Shown one piece after another: positions 47,808 to 57,489 of a stretch of 64,000 nucleotides of DNA. Origin of the DNA: Tritrichomonas musculus (lineage: Eukaryota; Parabasalia; Tritrichomonadida; Tritrichomonadidae); assembly GCA_039105265.1 (NCBI GenBank), contig JAPFFF010000005.1, positions 6,433,501-6,497,500 of the forward strand, written 5' to 3'. The stretch's first letter is position 1, and each line of letters begins with the position of its first letter. Under the pieces are notes generated by a model. It did not search any database and was not told the DNA's origin. It was given only the letters and a program-made list of their open reading frames with translations. A program made the translations under genes and the position numbers.

Positions 47808-50696
47808 ATGTTATCGGAGAATGCTAGTTTTCTCTGCAATTTATTTTCCAAATTATTAGAAACTGATAATAGTATTCGAGAATCAGCAGAAAATCAAATT
47901 AATCATCTTATTCAATATAACAGAATTGAGTTTATTCAAAATTGTTCTGCTATAATTATGGATGATGACATTGCGAAAAATATTGTTTTTTTTGCAATTC
48001 AAAATATAACTCTTGCTCTCACACCTTATAACGTATCAATTAATAACATCAGGGAGTATTGGATGAATACCGATCCAGTGATTAGAAGTTATATTAAAAC
48101 TGCAGTATTTCGTGGTTTAATGTTTCAAGAAGAAAATATATCTAATATGACATCAAAAGCAATTTGTGTCTTGGCTCTAATTGAGAGGGAAGAATTCTTT
48201 CCAGTTATTGAAAAGATTATTATGGTTTCAGGTGATGATGAGCAAAGTAACAATACAGGTTTTCAATCAGAACGATTTTCTTTATCAGCCCTATATGTTT
48301 TAAAAGAGATATTATCACCACCATATTATTTTAATCATATTAATGATATTCCAAATCTCAAGCAATTGATTCAAAATATGAATGCCCAAATCTTTGATTA
48401 TTTTGCAAAAAAGGCTCCTTTTAAGTCTGATAAATATAAAGAGATGGTTGCATCCGTGCTAAATTCACTTATTTTATGCGCTTCTCCACTATATCAAAAT
48501 AACGAAGTAATACAGGCTCTTCTCCCTATTATTAATAATTTTTTTTTATCAAATCCAACTGATAATCTTTATGAAACACTATTTCAGATTTTGTTTAACC
48601 TTACCACAATTAATTACTCTAAAAAAAAATTTGATTTTATTTCAATTTATAATATTACTACTAACCAAATTGCGAATCAAGCAAACCCTAGCTATCTTTC
48701 AATTGCAATTTACTTTTGGACTTGCATATCAAAGTTTGAAATTAACCTTCTTCAAAAAGTAATTAAATACAAGCGCTTGCTTGAAGCAAGAAATTTAAAA
48801 TGCTTTAATGAAGAGCCACCAGAAGTTGATCTTCCTATTCCTCAAGCAGTAAATAATTTTACAAAGCTAGCAGCTACTGAATTATCGGAAAAGCTTCTTT
48901 CTATTTTAACGTTTATAGATCAAAACAACTTATCATCTGAGTCAAAAGATGCTCCTAGAGAGCCACATATGTTTTCTACCGTCTGTTTGAGCAAATTTTT
49001 CAAATTGAATCATCGTATTATTTTTGAATCTGTTCGTAATTTTTGGATGACTACGATATCTACTTATCATCCACCTGAAAATAATTCTAAATATAACTTA
49101 CTTTATGATGAAAAAGTTCCTTGGTCTGTTAAACATGCTCTTCTTCTTTCAATTTCAATTATTTGTACTGACATGGATAATTATAAATTTTTTAATGCTC
49201 GTTATTTTAGTTCTAATAACGATGACAAATTACTTTCTAAAATGGATTATGATCAAATAATTGTTTGTGATATCATAAACTTTCTAACTGATGAAATTAC
49301 TCCAGGCTTCAGAATTTTTTATGATTTTCTCCTACAATCTATTTTATCACCAATTCCTCGAATTATTGATACTGCTCTTTACACAATTAAAATGTGTGTT
49401 CAATATTATGATATTGGAATCAATGTGGACGATCCACAATCATCGCCGTTTACGTTTTTAATGACATCATTCAAAAAGATGATGGCCCAAACAAAATATG
49501 ATGAAACAATTTTTGAAAGAATTCTTCACATCTTATCAATTTATATCATGAAATTCAGTAAGGAGAAAAAATTTTCACTTATTATGAATTTTCAAGATGA
49601 TATATTGTCTTTGATTGCATTTGGTTTAACTCCTCCATTAAATTCATACGATATTTACATTCTTACAAACAAAATTCTTAAAATTTTAATTATTTACACT
49701 CCACCACAAGAAGAAAATCTTGTTTTAAAGATATTTGATATTACAATGAACTCATTAATTGATCTAATGAAATACAATTCAGATGAAACAATAGTTAAGC
49801 AGCAGCGAACATTAAATATAATTAATGTCATTTTAAAGCTTGAATATATTAAAATCACAGAAGAACAGTTGTTTAATTCAGCGCGAATTATTTTTCAATT
49901 TATGGAAAGAAAAAATTCTGTTTTTGAAGACGCCCTTCGTTGTTTAATAGCTATTATTCACAAACTTGGAACTTCATCAAATCAACTAACAGATAAAATA
50001 TTAAGGTTTATTCCTGATGCTCTTTCTTCTCATAATCCTTCTATTATAACGATAACAACGGTTGCAATTGTAAATATATATAAAGAAAATTCGTTTGACC
50101 CTGATAAAAATAGATATTTGCCACAAAATTTAATTGATTCCCTTCCACATACAGTTGAAATGATAATTTCATTATTAAATGAATCTTCTTTTAATAGGGA
50201 TTTTATTCCCAATCTTCTTTATGAATTAGCTAATTTAATGAATGCAGCATGCTATCACATTCCAATCATCAAAGCAGATGAAATTAAGGGCGTTTATTTT
50301 AAATATGTTGACCTTCCTCTCAATTTGTCAAATGAATATGATGTCGAATTTGGAAATAATTTATATGAATCTATTTTCGCTGGTCTTTCATCACTTATAA
50401 AGATTTATGATTGTTATGACGATAAAGCTCAAATGATGCTTAAAAATAAAAGAAATGCTCGAGATTTTATGGATGCACCAATTCGGCATTATTTACTTTT
50501 TAATGAATATTCAGATGAAAGCTTGACAAACTATTGCGAATATTTGCACACATTACATCATTTCTTTGGAAATGTTATAAGTTCATTGATAAATAGAAAA
50601 ACCAACTTCAAACCGCTTCTTTTTGCTTGTGCCAGCGATAAACAAAAATTACAAAAGAAAGGTACAGATATTGTTTTGGAAATTAAAAGGGCTTAG
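47808..50696 (+). CDS. Importin-beta-like karyopherin (HEAT-repeat transport receptor)
   Basis: The 962-aa length and all-helical HEAT texture fit karyopherins, which carry cargo through nuclear pores under Ran control. The N-terminus resembles the importin-N region: a first helix pair with a D-x-x-x-R-E-S-A-E-x-Q-I motif near residues 19-32, then helices leading to EYWMNTDPVIRSYIKTAVFR near 76-95. Further HEAT repeats run to the end, with VPWSVKHALLLSISIICTD near 440-460 typical of karyopherin inner helices. I cannot decide between importin-beta1, transportin or exportin type. The start is the ATG at 47808. Confidence 0.65.
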   Translation: MLSENASFLCNLFSKLLETDNSIRESAENQINHLIQYNRIEFIQNCSAIIMDDDIAKNIVFFAIQNITLALTPYNVSINNIREYWMNTDPVIRSYIKTAVFRGLMFQEENISNMTSKAICVLALIEREEFFPVIEKIIMVSGDDEQSNNTGFQSERFSLSALYVLKEILSPPYYFNHINDIPNLKQLIQNMNAQIFDYFAKKAPFKSDKYKEMVASVLNSLILCASPLYQNNEVIQALLPIINNFFLSNPTDNLYETLFQILFNLTTINYSKKKFDFISIYNITTNQIANQANPSYLSIAIYFWTCISKFEINLLQKVIKYKRLLEARNLKCFNEEPPEVDLPIPQAVNNFTKLAATELSEKLLSILTFIDQNNLSSESKDAPREPHMFSTVCLSKFFKLNHRIIFESVRNFWMTTISTYHPPENNSKYNLLYDEKVPWSVKHALLLSISIICTDMDNYKFFNARYFSSNNDDKLLSKMDYDQIIVCDIINFLTDEITPGFRIFYDFLLQSILSPIPRIIDTALYTIKMCVQYYDIGINVDDPQSSPFTFLMTSFKKMMAQTKYDETIFERILHILSIYIMKFSKEKKFSLIMNFQDDILSLIAFGLTPPLNSYDIYILTNKILKILIIYTPPQEENLVLKIFDITMNSLIDLMKYNSDETIVKQQRTLNIINVILKLEYIKITEEQLFNSARIIFQFMERKNSVFEDALRCLIAIIHKLGTSSNQLTDKILRFIPDALSSHNPSIITITTVAIVNIYKENSFDPDKNRYLPQNLIDSLPHTVEMIISLLNESSFNRDFIPNLLYELANLMNAACYHIPIIKADEIKGVYFKYVDLPLNLSNEYDVEFGNNLYESIFAGLSSLIKIYDCYDDKAQMMLKNKRNARDFMDAPIRHYLLFNEYSDESLTNYCEYLHTLHHFFGNVISSLINRKTNFKPLLFACASDKQKLQKKGTDIVLEIKRA

Positions 50697-50851
50697 AATT
50701 TTATATTATAATAAATTACATATTGTTATTAGATTTTAGAGTTCTATGCTTGAATTGAGATAATTAATTGTTCAATGCTATTAATTGTTAAGTAGATATA
50801 AAAATGAGAATTAATTTTTCAAAATTTATATTTAAAAACAAATAATCAAGT

Positions 50852-51169
50852 CTATTCTATGAAAACAGGCCAATAATTAAAAGCAGGTACTTCATATGGA
50901 TGCGCCTTCTTCATTTCAGCAATTACATTTTTAATTAAAGATTCTTCAACAATGCATTCAATTTTGGCCTCTTTTGTTGTTTCAACTTTATTTGTTGTTC
51001 CCAAATAAGGATTAGATCCTTCAAGTGGTCGAAATTGCCCTACTCCTTCTGTTTGCCAAAGACATGAATCGTAGTTGCCATATTTTCCTGCTCCTGCTTT
51101 ACATATTGCATCTTTTACGGCGTCTACATGCGTTAATGGAACGTAAACCTCAAATTTCATAAAGTGCAT
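50852..51169 (-). CDS. NIF3/YqfO-like small domain protein (bacterial type)
   Basis: A 105-aa protein matching the small stand-alone NIF3-insert (YqfO/CutA-like alpha-beta) proteins common in bacteria. It has the core KFEVYVPLTHVDAVKDAICK, the signature GAGKYGNYDSCLWQTEGVGQ followed by FRPLEGSNPYLG, and the C-terminal AHPYEVPAFNYWPV. Biochemical role is unknown in the family; the fold resembles metal-binding trimers. The frame is open upstream through a TTG at 51229, but ATGs are at 51169 (used) and 51160. The latter gives a start (MKFEVYVP) aligned with bacterial homologues. It is convergent with the importin-like gene. Likely acquired from a bacterium. Confidence 0.85.
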   Translation of the reverse strand: MHFMKFEVYVPLTHVDAVKDAICKAGAGKYGNYDSCLWQTEGVGQFRPLEGSNPYLGTTNKVETTKEAKIECIVEESLIKNVIAEMKKAHPYEVPAFNYWPVFIE

Positions 51170-51294
51170 GCTAATTTCGATATTAATAACTAAGAATAAG
51201 CAAGGTAAAATATTTTGCCTTATTTGCAAAATAAAACTTATATAGAACTTTTTGAAAAGTTTACAAATTTAATGGATTATAGAAAATTTTAAAA

Positions 51295-53271
51295 ATGTTG
51301 TTTATTTTATTTCATTTAATTATTAATCACCAGATCCTTGCACGATGCGATCATGATGATATTCAAAAGCAAATTCCTGATCCATTTAATGAAACATTTC
51401 CAAATACTCCAATTATTCTTGACGATGAAGAAGCAAAGCCTATTCGAATTTATTTTGATTTGAAAAATGTTAAACTCACTATTCTTGGCGAAGATTCTGC
51501 TGTAAATAAATCTTCATCCGCGTATATCAAAGCAGCTGATATTTACCAAAGTTTAGAAATTTCCCTTAATAATCTTGCTGATTATTGTTCTCGGCTCTTA
51601 AAGGTTAAGCCATTAAAGAAACCGATAACACCGCCAAATTATGTTCATGATATTGCTTGCTCTTCCAAGCCAGTTGAAGCTGATTTATTCATTGCAGTTA
51701 AAGTTAGATCATATACAGTGGGGAGTAAGATATTAGGCCAAGCATTTTATTCTCAAACGAACCCAACAGATGGTCGTCCAATAATTGGAGGAATGTATCT
51801 TAATAAATATTACTTCCCAGAGACTCCACAAAATGAAAATTCACTTGAGCGATTGTTTTTCACAACGATATTTCATGAAATGTGCCATGTGTTTGGTATA
51901 TCAGGTTCTGCAACTCGAGGCTGGATAAATAAAAGTTCTGGCACTAGATATCAGCCTTTCCCGTCGTACAAATATTTCAATTCTACATATCAGAAGACAT
52001 TTACAGTAATTCACACACCAGCTGCACATAGATATATTGAGCAAAGATTTGGAATAACAGAGTTTGCTCCAGGATATCCAGCTGGAATTGAAATAGAAGA
52101 TGGTGGAGGAAGTGGAACAGCGGGAAGTCATCCCGAGTCGCGTGTTTATCTCTCAGAAACGATGTGCGGAATTTTCGTTGGATATACATTTATTTCCAAT
52201 CTTACTTTGTCACTTTTAGACGATACAGGCTGGTATTATGTAGATTACTCAATGGGAGAATTGTATCCATGGGGAGATGGACGATCTCTTGGATACAGAA
52301 ATATCACAAAATATGAAAATAATACATTGAATACATATTTGGCCATTGAACCTATTAAAAATTTTATAAACACAGCACCTCAACTTGCCTATCCAAAACA
52401 TTATATGTGCTGGCCTGGTAGTGAAAAAAAGCAATCATGCCATTATGACTTTCGCGCAAAAGCATTCTGCAGTCCTCTTACTACATTCAGCTGCGATAAT
52501 CAAAAAAATAGTGATGATAGACAATGTTGTAAAATGAAACAGTTCACTAATCCCCTTAATTGGCCAATCCGTGGTGATCGTGAAGAATTCGACTATCTAA
52601 TTTTTAAAGTACCAAATACAACATTAAGATGCCAAGATAAAACATTAAATCAGAATAAAGAATTCCAAAATGCAGGTGAATTATATAGTGATGATTCGAT
52701 GTGCGCAATGTCAACATTAAGAAGAAAAGATAAGCAAAATGCTTACATAAATGATGATATCGATGTTGATGAAAGTCCTGGATGCTATAAAATGATGTGT
52801 GATTCAAATGATACTCTGTATGTGACAGTTAATTCTGATACACAAATATGCGAATATGAAAATCAAAAAATTGTTTTTAATGGAATGGACGGTTACCTTT
52901 CATGCCCTTCTCCATCACTTTTATGTGGCATGAAGTCATTCATTCGTCGGCCACTACTTGGCGAACAGGTTGAAACAGATTTTCCTAACACTGAATTTAT
53001 TTCAGAGAATAATACAGATGATGCAGATAACCAAAACAAAGATGGGAAATCAAACAAATACAGTAAAAAAATTGTTATCATAGCTGCTGCTTTAGGTGTT
53101 GCTTTTGGAATAATTGCCTCTGCTATTGCTATTTATTTTATTAGGAAATATTCATCTAGAAATTATGGAAAATTCAATAGTAAAAAACAGAGAATTATGA
53201 CTAGTTCAGATAATATAAATGTTCAAATAAATGACAGTTCATCGGAAGAAACTGAAGCAGAAAAATTGTAA
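51295..53271 (+). CDS. GP63-like (leishmanolysin, M8) membrane metalloprotease
   Basis: This is a zinc endopeptidase of the cell surface. It has a signal peptide (residues 1-17) and a pro-region and beta-rich part. The zinc motif is HEMCH (194-198) in FTTIFHEMCHVFGIS. The distal third zinc histidine is in GSHPES (H279), followed by the Met-turn SETMCG (M290). A cysteine-rich C-domain spans about 375-560. A transmembrane helix (about 592-619) and a 39-residue cytosolic tail rich in Ser/Glu end the protein. All catalytic residues are present. Trichomonads have large GP63-like families implicated in adherence and host-protein degradation. Start is the ATG at 51295. Confidence 0.93.
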   Translation: MLFILFHLIINHQILARCDHDDIQKQIPDPFNETFPNTPIILDDEEAKPIRIYFDLKNVKLTILGEDSAVNKSSSAYIKAADIYQSLEISLNNLADYCSRLLKVKPLKKPITPPNYVHDIACSSKPVEADLFIAVKVRSYTVGSKILGQAFYSQTNPTDGRPIIGGMYLNKYYFPETPQNENSLERLFFTTIFHEMCHVFGISGSATRGWINKSSGTRYQPFPSYKYFNSTYQKTFTVIHTPAAHRYIEQRFGITEFAPGYPAGIEIEDGGGSGTAGSHPESRVYLSETMCGIFVGYTFISNLTLSLLDDTGWYYVDYSMGELYPWGDGRSLGYRNITKYENNTLNTYLAIEPIKNFINTAPQLAYPKHYMCWPGSEKKQSCHYDFRAKAFCSPLTTFSCDNQKNSDDRQCCKMKQFTNPLNWPIRGDREEFDYLIFKVPNTTLRCQDKTLNQNKEFQNAGELYSDDSMCAMSTLRRKDKQNAYINDDIDVDESPGCYKMMCDSNDTLYVTVNSDTQICEYENQKIVFNGMDGYLSCPSPSLLCGMKSFIRRPLLGEQVETDFPNTEFISENNTDDADNQNKDGKSNKYSKKIVIIAAALGVAFGIIASAIAIYFIRKYSSRNYGKFNSKKQRIMTSSDNINVQINDSSSEETEAEKL

Positions 53272-53395
53272 AAATAAAAAATAATGTTTTACGAAAAAAA
53301 TATTGTCATTATTAAAAATCAATTTATAAATATATGGATATATACAGTACCTTTATATATATAATATTAAATTATAAGGTAAACATATTTTTCAA

Positions 53396-53806
53396 TTATT
53401 TGCGATTAAATACTTTTTTTGGCTTACCACTTCTTTCAAATTTTCCACCTTTTTCGAACTTTCCACCCTTCGAAAACGATCGGCTATTTTTTTGATATGC
53501 ATTTGAATTGCCTCTTTCATCAAATTTCTTCTTTTTAAATGAGTCTGAATTTGAACTTTTATCATTCTCTTCTCTTGAATCTTTCTTTCCTTTGAATTTT
53601 GGTTTTGGAGCTGTTGGGCCAGCATCTTCATCTATATCGTCAATTGATGGTTTCTGTATCTTTTTTTTTAAATTTGGTTTTATATCTTTTTGTTGTTTTC
53701 TATTCTTAGGCTTGGGATCATCTACTGTATCATCATGCACTGTTTTCATTAGATTGAGATTTACAAGACCACAAATATCTGTATAGTAAGCAAGTTCTTC
53801 ATCCAT
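53396..53806 (-). CDS. Lys-rich basic protein, unknown function (136 aa)
   Basis: A short folded N-terminus (MDEELAYYTDICGLVNLNLM) is followed by a disordered Lys/Asp/Ser-rich region, with a C-terminal Gly-Lys-Phe repeat (SKGGKFEKGGKFERSGKPKK). The composition suggests a nucleolar or RNA-binding protein; no domain is recognised. An in-frame TTG lies two codons upstream, but the first ATG is at 53806. It is divergent from the Hub1 gene with 113 nt between starts. Confidence 0.7.
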   Translation of the reverse strand: MDEELAYYTDICGLVNLNLMKTVHDDTVDDPKPKNRKQQKDIKPNLKKKIQKPSIDDIDEDAGPTAPKPKFKGKKDSREENDKSSNSDSFKKKKFDERGNSNAYQKNSRSFSKGGKFEKGGKFERSGKPKKVFNRK

Positions 53807-53900
53807 TATCAAAAAATTCTTTGAAATAATGGTCGTCTACATTTCAATTGAATTTGAAAAAATATTTTGAAAAACTTAAAATTTTAATAGACAGAAAATT

Positions 53901-53906
53901 TCATTT
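53901..53906 (+). promoter_or_regulatory. Initiator of the Hub1/UBL5 gene
   Basis: TCATTT matches TCAYTW, 19 nt upstream of the ATG at 53920. Confidence 0.62.
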
Positions 53907-53919
53907 GTGAAAAAACATT

Positions 53920-54166
53920 ATGATTGAAGTATCATTTTATTTTCTAACATCAGATATTCGTAAACGACAGAATTGGACACAGAGAAAGGATTAAGTGTAA
54001 TGAAGACGATAAAATTGGTGATATTAAAATTCTTGTTGCATTTAAAATAGGTACAAGGCCTGAAAGAATCAAGCTTTGTCTCGCCGAACGAGTTCTTTCA
54101 GATAACGTAACCCTTGCTGACTACGAAATTCATCAAGGAACCGAAATTGATATGGCATATGATTAA
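53920..54166 (+). CDS. HUB1: Hub1/UBL5 ubiquitin-like splicing modifier, split by a 25-nt intron
   Basis: Exon 1 is 53920-53928 (M-I-E) and exon 2 is 53954-54166. Splicing out 53929-53953 gives a 73-residue protein, exactly the length of UBL5/Hub1. Recognisable segments are VNDRIGHRERIKCNEDDKIG, then IKILVAFKIGTRPERI, then LADYEIHQGTEIDMAYD. Asp22, which contacts the HIND motif of spliceosomal proteins such as Snu66, is kept. There is no C-terminal Gly-Gly, as in the family, so it binds non-covalently. Unspliced, the frame is closed at once. Hub1 tunes 5' splice-site choice, and here its own gene carries an intron with an off-consensus 5' site. Confidence 0.93.
53929..53953 (+). other. 25-nt spliceosomal intron in Hub1
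   Basis: It starts GTATCA (consensus GTATGT) and ends TTCTAACATCAG, a variant of the fused branch-point/3' splice site ACTAACACACAG. Removal restores the exact 73-aa Hub1 frame. The length fits the shortest class of trichomonad introns, leaving almost no sequence between 5' site and branch point. Confidence 0.92.
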
Positions 54167-54931
54167 AATTATTTTTTATCCTAAATACTTTATTGATTAG
54201 CTATATTTATTCAATTTTTTAATTAGCAACACTATCAGTGATTATTATTTTTGATTCAGAATTGCTTTATTTCAGTCAAGATTAATAATAATAAAAAAAA
54301 AGCAGGTTGTTAAATGTCCAAAGAAGATGTATTAAAATAGATGCTCTAAATTATTTTGAAAATTCAAGAATAGATGGTAAATTGGTATCTTGCTTTTTCG
54401 AATCAATTAATTTTTTTTTGTGAACATTTGTGAAGAATAATGAAAAAAATATATAGCAAAGTCAAACTAGTTTTATACGCATTTCGCTTTAAATTCGTCC
54501 CAAAATGAAATCAAAATCATAGCATGCTGACTTGTTTGACAAAATTCAATAATGCTCGTTTATTATATCAACTTTTTGAATAGTTAATAAGAAAATTGAA
54601 TATTACGAATTTCTGCGCTCTCAAAAAGTGTGGAGGGAAATTCGTATATATCAGAATTGAATACACTTTTTGAGTTTTTCTCTCTCAAAAAGTGTTCATT
54701 CAAGATATTTTGGAATTATGTATGAAAAACTGAGGACTAAAAGCAAATGATATTGGAAAACTAGGGAAAAAATATTTGGCAAATGCCATTCATTTTGCTG
54801 AACCGAAATATATCATTAAAAAAATCAAACAAGTCGTTTTTATTGAAAACCTTTCAACAACAAAAAAGTTTATTTGAAAAATTTGTCTGGCCAAGAAAAA
54901 AAATTTGATTCGAATTATATTTTAAGGAGAA
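54167..54931. other. Intergenic region with inverted CTCAAAAAGTG motifs
   Basis: AT-rich. The motif CTCAAAAAGTG occurs at about 54620 and 54686, with its reverse complement CACTTTTTGAG at about 54664. The last two form a 12-bp stem with a 9-base loop (about 54663-54696). A coding-like scrap with one frameshift (MSKEDVL then LNYFENSRIDGKLVSC) starts near 54315. No RNA gene was seen. Confidence 0.45.
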
Positions 54932-56509
54932 ATGTCGAATAGTAATGATTTTGATACGATTAAGAAATATTTTCCCAATACAGATGATACACTGATTAGA
55001 GAATTAATGAGTGAATGCCGTGATGCAACTGACGTTATTAGTCGTTTAGCAAATAATGATGAGTCAACAGTATGGAAAAAAAAAGAATCGAAGGGTAATA
55101 AAACAGATGATAAACGCTCTTTTAAGGATGGAGCAAAGAGAACACGAGCACCTCGCGAAAATAAAAATTTACCGCAATCCAAAAAAGCAAAAGAGGCAAT
55201 AAGCACCCTTTCTCATAAAAAAAAGCTTATCGATTTTGGCCCAGCCTCAAATGCAACATGGGGTGATATTAAAGAAGAGAATGGTGAAATTGTTTCAATT
55301 TCAAAGCCCAAACCTCAAAACCAGCCACCGCCAGCTCAAGAGAAAGAAGTAACTATCCAATCGGAACCAGCAACACAGCCACAGCAACAACTGCAGCAAG
55401 CAACATCACCACAACAGTCTAGCAATAATAATAAAAGAAAGCAAGGAGCACATGAAACGAACACAAAAGGCAACCAACAACAATTACAACAACCTCAACC
55501 TGATAATCAAAGTCAAACTCAACCGCAGCAGCCTCAACCCCAACAACAGCAACAAGCAAGCCCTTCAACAAATGAGAATGCTCGTGAAAAGCCGCAACGA
55601 CCTAAAAATGCATCTCTGTTTCTTCCTATTTCATTAAACAGTATTACACCTGATCTTTCAAAGTTTGGAATTTTTGCTGGACCTCTTCCACGAGAATCGC
55701 CTCGTCATCGCACTCCAGATCTTGTTTGCGTTTCTCATGAGCCAGCTATTGTTGTCCCACCTCGTCCTAAAGTTATCTTATCAAACCAAAATTATTATTA
55801 TGAAATTAAAAGAGCACCATCACCACCACCACAACCAAAAGTTCAACCTCCAACGCCTGTAAACGCTGAAACTCAAACACAGTTTCCTCAACAAACGCAA
55901 GCACAAATCCCAGTGCAAATAGCACCAAAAGAAGAGCCAACATCAGAAATTCAACAACAGCAAATGCAACAACAACAAATTCAACAACAAGTTCCTGTTG
56001 CTCCAGTTGCTTCCCTTCCACAAGTTGCTGCAGTCGCTGCCGTACCATCTCCTTCTGTTGGACAAGTTCCACAACAACCAGTTTTATTAAATTATCCATA
56101 TTCCCCATTTGCTTATCCCTATCAATATGATCCAGCCACTGGCCAACCTCCACAACAAATTGCTTTTATCCAATATCCAATAAACCAACCACCTTATACT
56201 ATTCCTGCATTTGCTATTCCACCAGGTTATCCACCGATGGCTGCACCAATTCCACAAGGTGCTCAACAGCAACAACAACAGCAGCAACAACAACCTCCTC
56301 AAGTTGTTGCTCAACAAGCACAAGCGCAGTCTCAGCAACAACAACAACCAACAAATCAAAGACAAATGCCAAAGAATTACAATAATAAACAATATAATGA
56401 AGAGCAACGTCAAACATACATGAATAATTATAGTAATAGTACAAATAATAGAGGATCATATCAACACCCAATGTCTCAGCACAGGACAAATAGTAATAAT
56501 TTCCAATAA
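54932..56509 (+). CDS. Gln/Pro-rich protein with N-terminal CUE/UBA-like domain
   Basis: Residues about 5-50 (FDTIKKYFPNTDDTLIRELM, then DATDVISRLANNDESTVWKK) look like a CUE/UBA-type three-helix ubiquitin-binding domain, as in Lingerer/UBAP2, GBF-interacting and Def1 proteins. The rest is disordered: a Lys-rich stretch (52-95), then long Gln/Pro tracts with poly-Q runs (about 135-225, 340-360, 445-480). The architecture matches RNA-granule or RNA polymerase II-associated adaptor proteins; a precise name is not justified. Runs of CAA/CAG make frames on the opposite strand appear, and those are not genes. The start is the ATG at 54932. Confidence 0.85.
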   Translation: MSNSNDFDTIKKYFPNTDDTLIRELMSECRDATDVISRLANNDESTVWKKKESKGNKTDDKRSFKDGAKRTRAPRENKNLPQSKKAKEAISTLSHKKKLIDFGPASNATWGDIKEENGEIVSISKPKPQNQPPPAQEKEVTIQSEPATQPQQQLQQATSPQQSSNNNKRKQGAHETNTKGNQQQLQQPQPDNQSQTQPQQPQPQQQQQASPSTNENAREKPQRPKNASLFLPISLNSITPDLSKFGIFAGPLPRESPRHRTPDLVCVSHEPAIVVPPRPKVILSNQNYYYEIKRAPSPPPQPKVQPPTPVNAETQTQFPQQTQAQIPVQIAPKEEPTSEIQQQQMQQQQIQQQVPVAPVASLPQVAAVAAVPSPSVGQVPQQPVLLNYPYSPFAYPYQYDPATGQPPQQIAFIQYPINQPPYTIPAFAIPPGYPPMAAPIPQGAQQQQQQQQQQPPQVVAQQAQAQSQQQQQPTNQRQMPKNYNNKQYNEEQRQTYMNNYSNSTNNRGSYQHPMSQHRTNSNNFQ

Positions 56510-57153
56510 ACATACAAATATTTATTTTCTTTTTTTTTTTTTAATTATTTCAGGAGAATGCTCTCTTCTCATGAATCGCAAATTTTAATTGAGTTTGGAT
56601 CAAAAATTCAACTGAGTATATCAGGCATGCTTAAATAGTCAAATTTCTTTAATTATTATTCAAAAAAAAAAAATTAACTCTCGCCATACACAATGATCTT
56701 TTTTTCAATTCATGCTGTATATTTTACCGACTTCTACATATTGCGGCTTTTTTCGGTATCTATCATTTTTATATCGTAAATATGTCTGATTCAATGATTT
56801 ATCGCTAAAGAAATTCTCATAAAATCAAAGTACACAAAAAGCATGAGATAGTAATAATAGCAGAAAATAATATGATTCTCATTTTATTTAAAATTTTGGT
56901 TTTTATTTTCTTAAAAAGTTAACAAGTCATTTTTTGAATGGTCATTCAAAAAGTGCCTATTTATAAATGATTACAATTATCTTGAACAATTATTATTTAA
57001 AATGTATTTTTTCCCTAATAATAAAAAGAAAATATGATATAATATATATTTTTAACTTAAAGATATTTTAAAAAGCTAACAGTATTAATACTTTTTTCAA
57101 ATTAATAAAAGTGACGGCAAAAATACGTTATTAAATACACATATATCGTTAAA
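56510..57153. other. Intergenic region, no gene seen
   Basis: AT-rich spacer between two plus-strand genes, with T and A runs and one more CATTCAAAAAGTG motif near 56943. No RNA gene or coding relic was recognised. Confidence 0.5.
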
Positions 57154-57489
57154 ATGATGCAACAAGAGCCACAGTTTGTTTTAAAAAGAGTTGATATGGC
57201 AGAAGAACTAATAGATGACCTTAAAACTGTTGTAAAGGATGCATTCGCGCCTGTCGATGGAAAAGAGCCTAATGAACGTGACATTTCTACAAAGATTAAA
57301 AAACATTTTGATGAAACCCAGGGACCAATTTGGCATTGTGTTGTTGGCAAGTCTTTTGGTGCTTTTGGAACCCACGAAACAAGACATTTTGTATATCTTT
57401 ATTATGGACAATTTGCAATTCAACTTTGGAAATGCGGTACAACGCCAAATACAGTTGATAAGCCTGAACCAGTGGAAAATAAAGAATAA
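57154..57489 (+). CDS. Dynein light chain LC8 (DYNLL-type)
   Basis: LC8 is a dimeric hub protein of dynein arms and many other complexes. The core runs from VDMAEELIDDLKTVVKDAF through KIKKHFDETQGPIWHCVVGK (the family's IKKEFDKKYNPTWHCIVG) to FGTHETRHFVYLYYGQFAIQ, ending at LWKCG. The core matches the usual 89 residues; a 9-residue N-terminal and about 17-residue C-terminal extension (TTPNTVDKPEPVENKE) are extra. The start is the first of two adjacent ATGs. Flagellated trichomonads need LC8 for axonemal and cytoplasmic dynein. Confidence 0.95.
   Translation: MMQQEPQFVLKRVDMAEELIDDLKTVVKDAFAPVDGKEPNERDISTKIKKHFDETQGPIWHCVVGKSFGAFGTHETRHFVYLYYGQFAIQLWKCGTTPNTVDKPEPVENKE

Noticed and set aside
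54315..54420. Possible small gene (MSKEDVL... then LNYFENSRIDGK)
   Set aside because: Needs a frameshift, has no splice motif at the break, and no family is recognised; kept only as a remark in the gap entry.
56087..56513. Leu/Val-rich frames opposite the Gln-rich gene
   Set aside because: They are the complements of CAA/CAG tracts, a known artefact of poly-Q genes.
57073..57090. Intron 3' end (GCTAACAG)
   Set aside because: Lacks the ACACAG part of the trichomonad motif and has no GTATGT upstream at a plausible distance.
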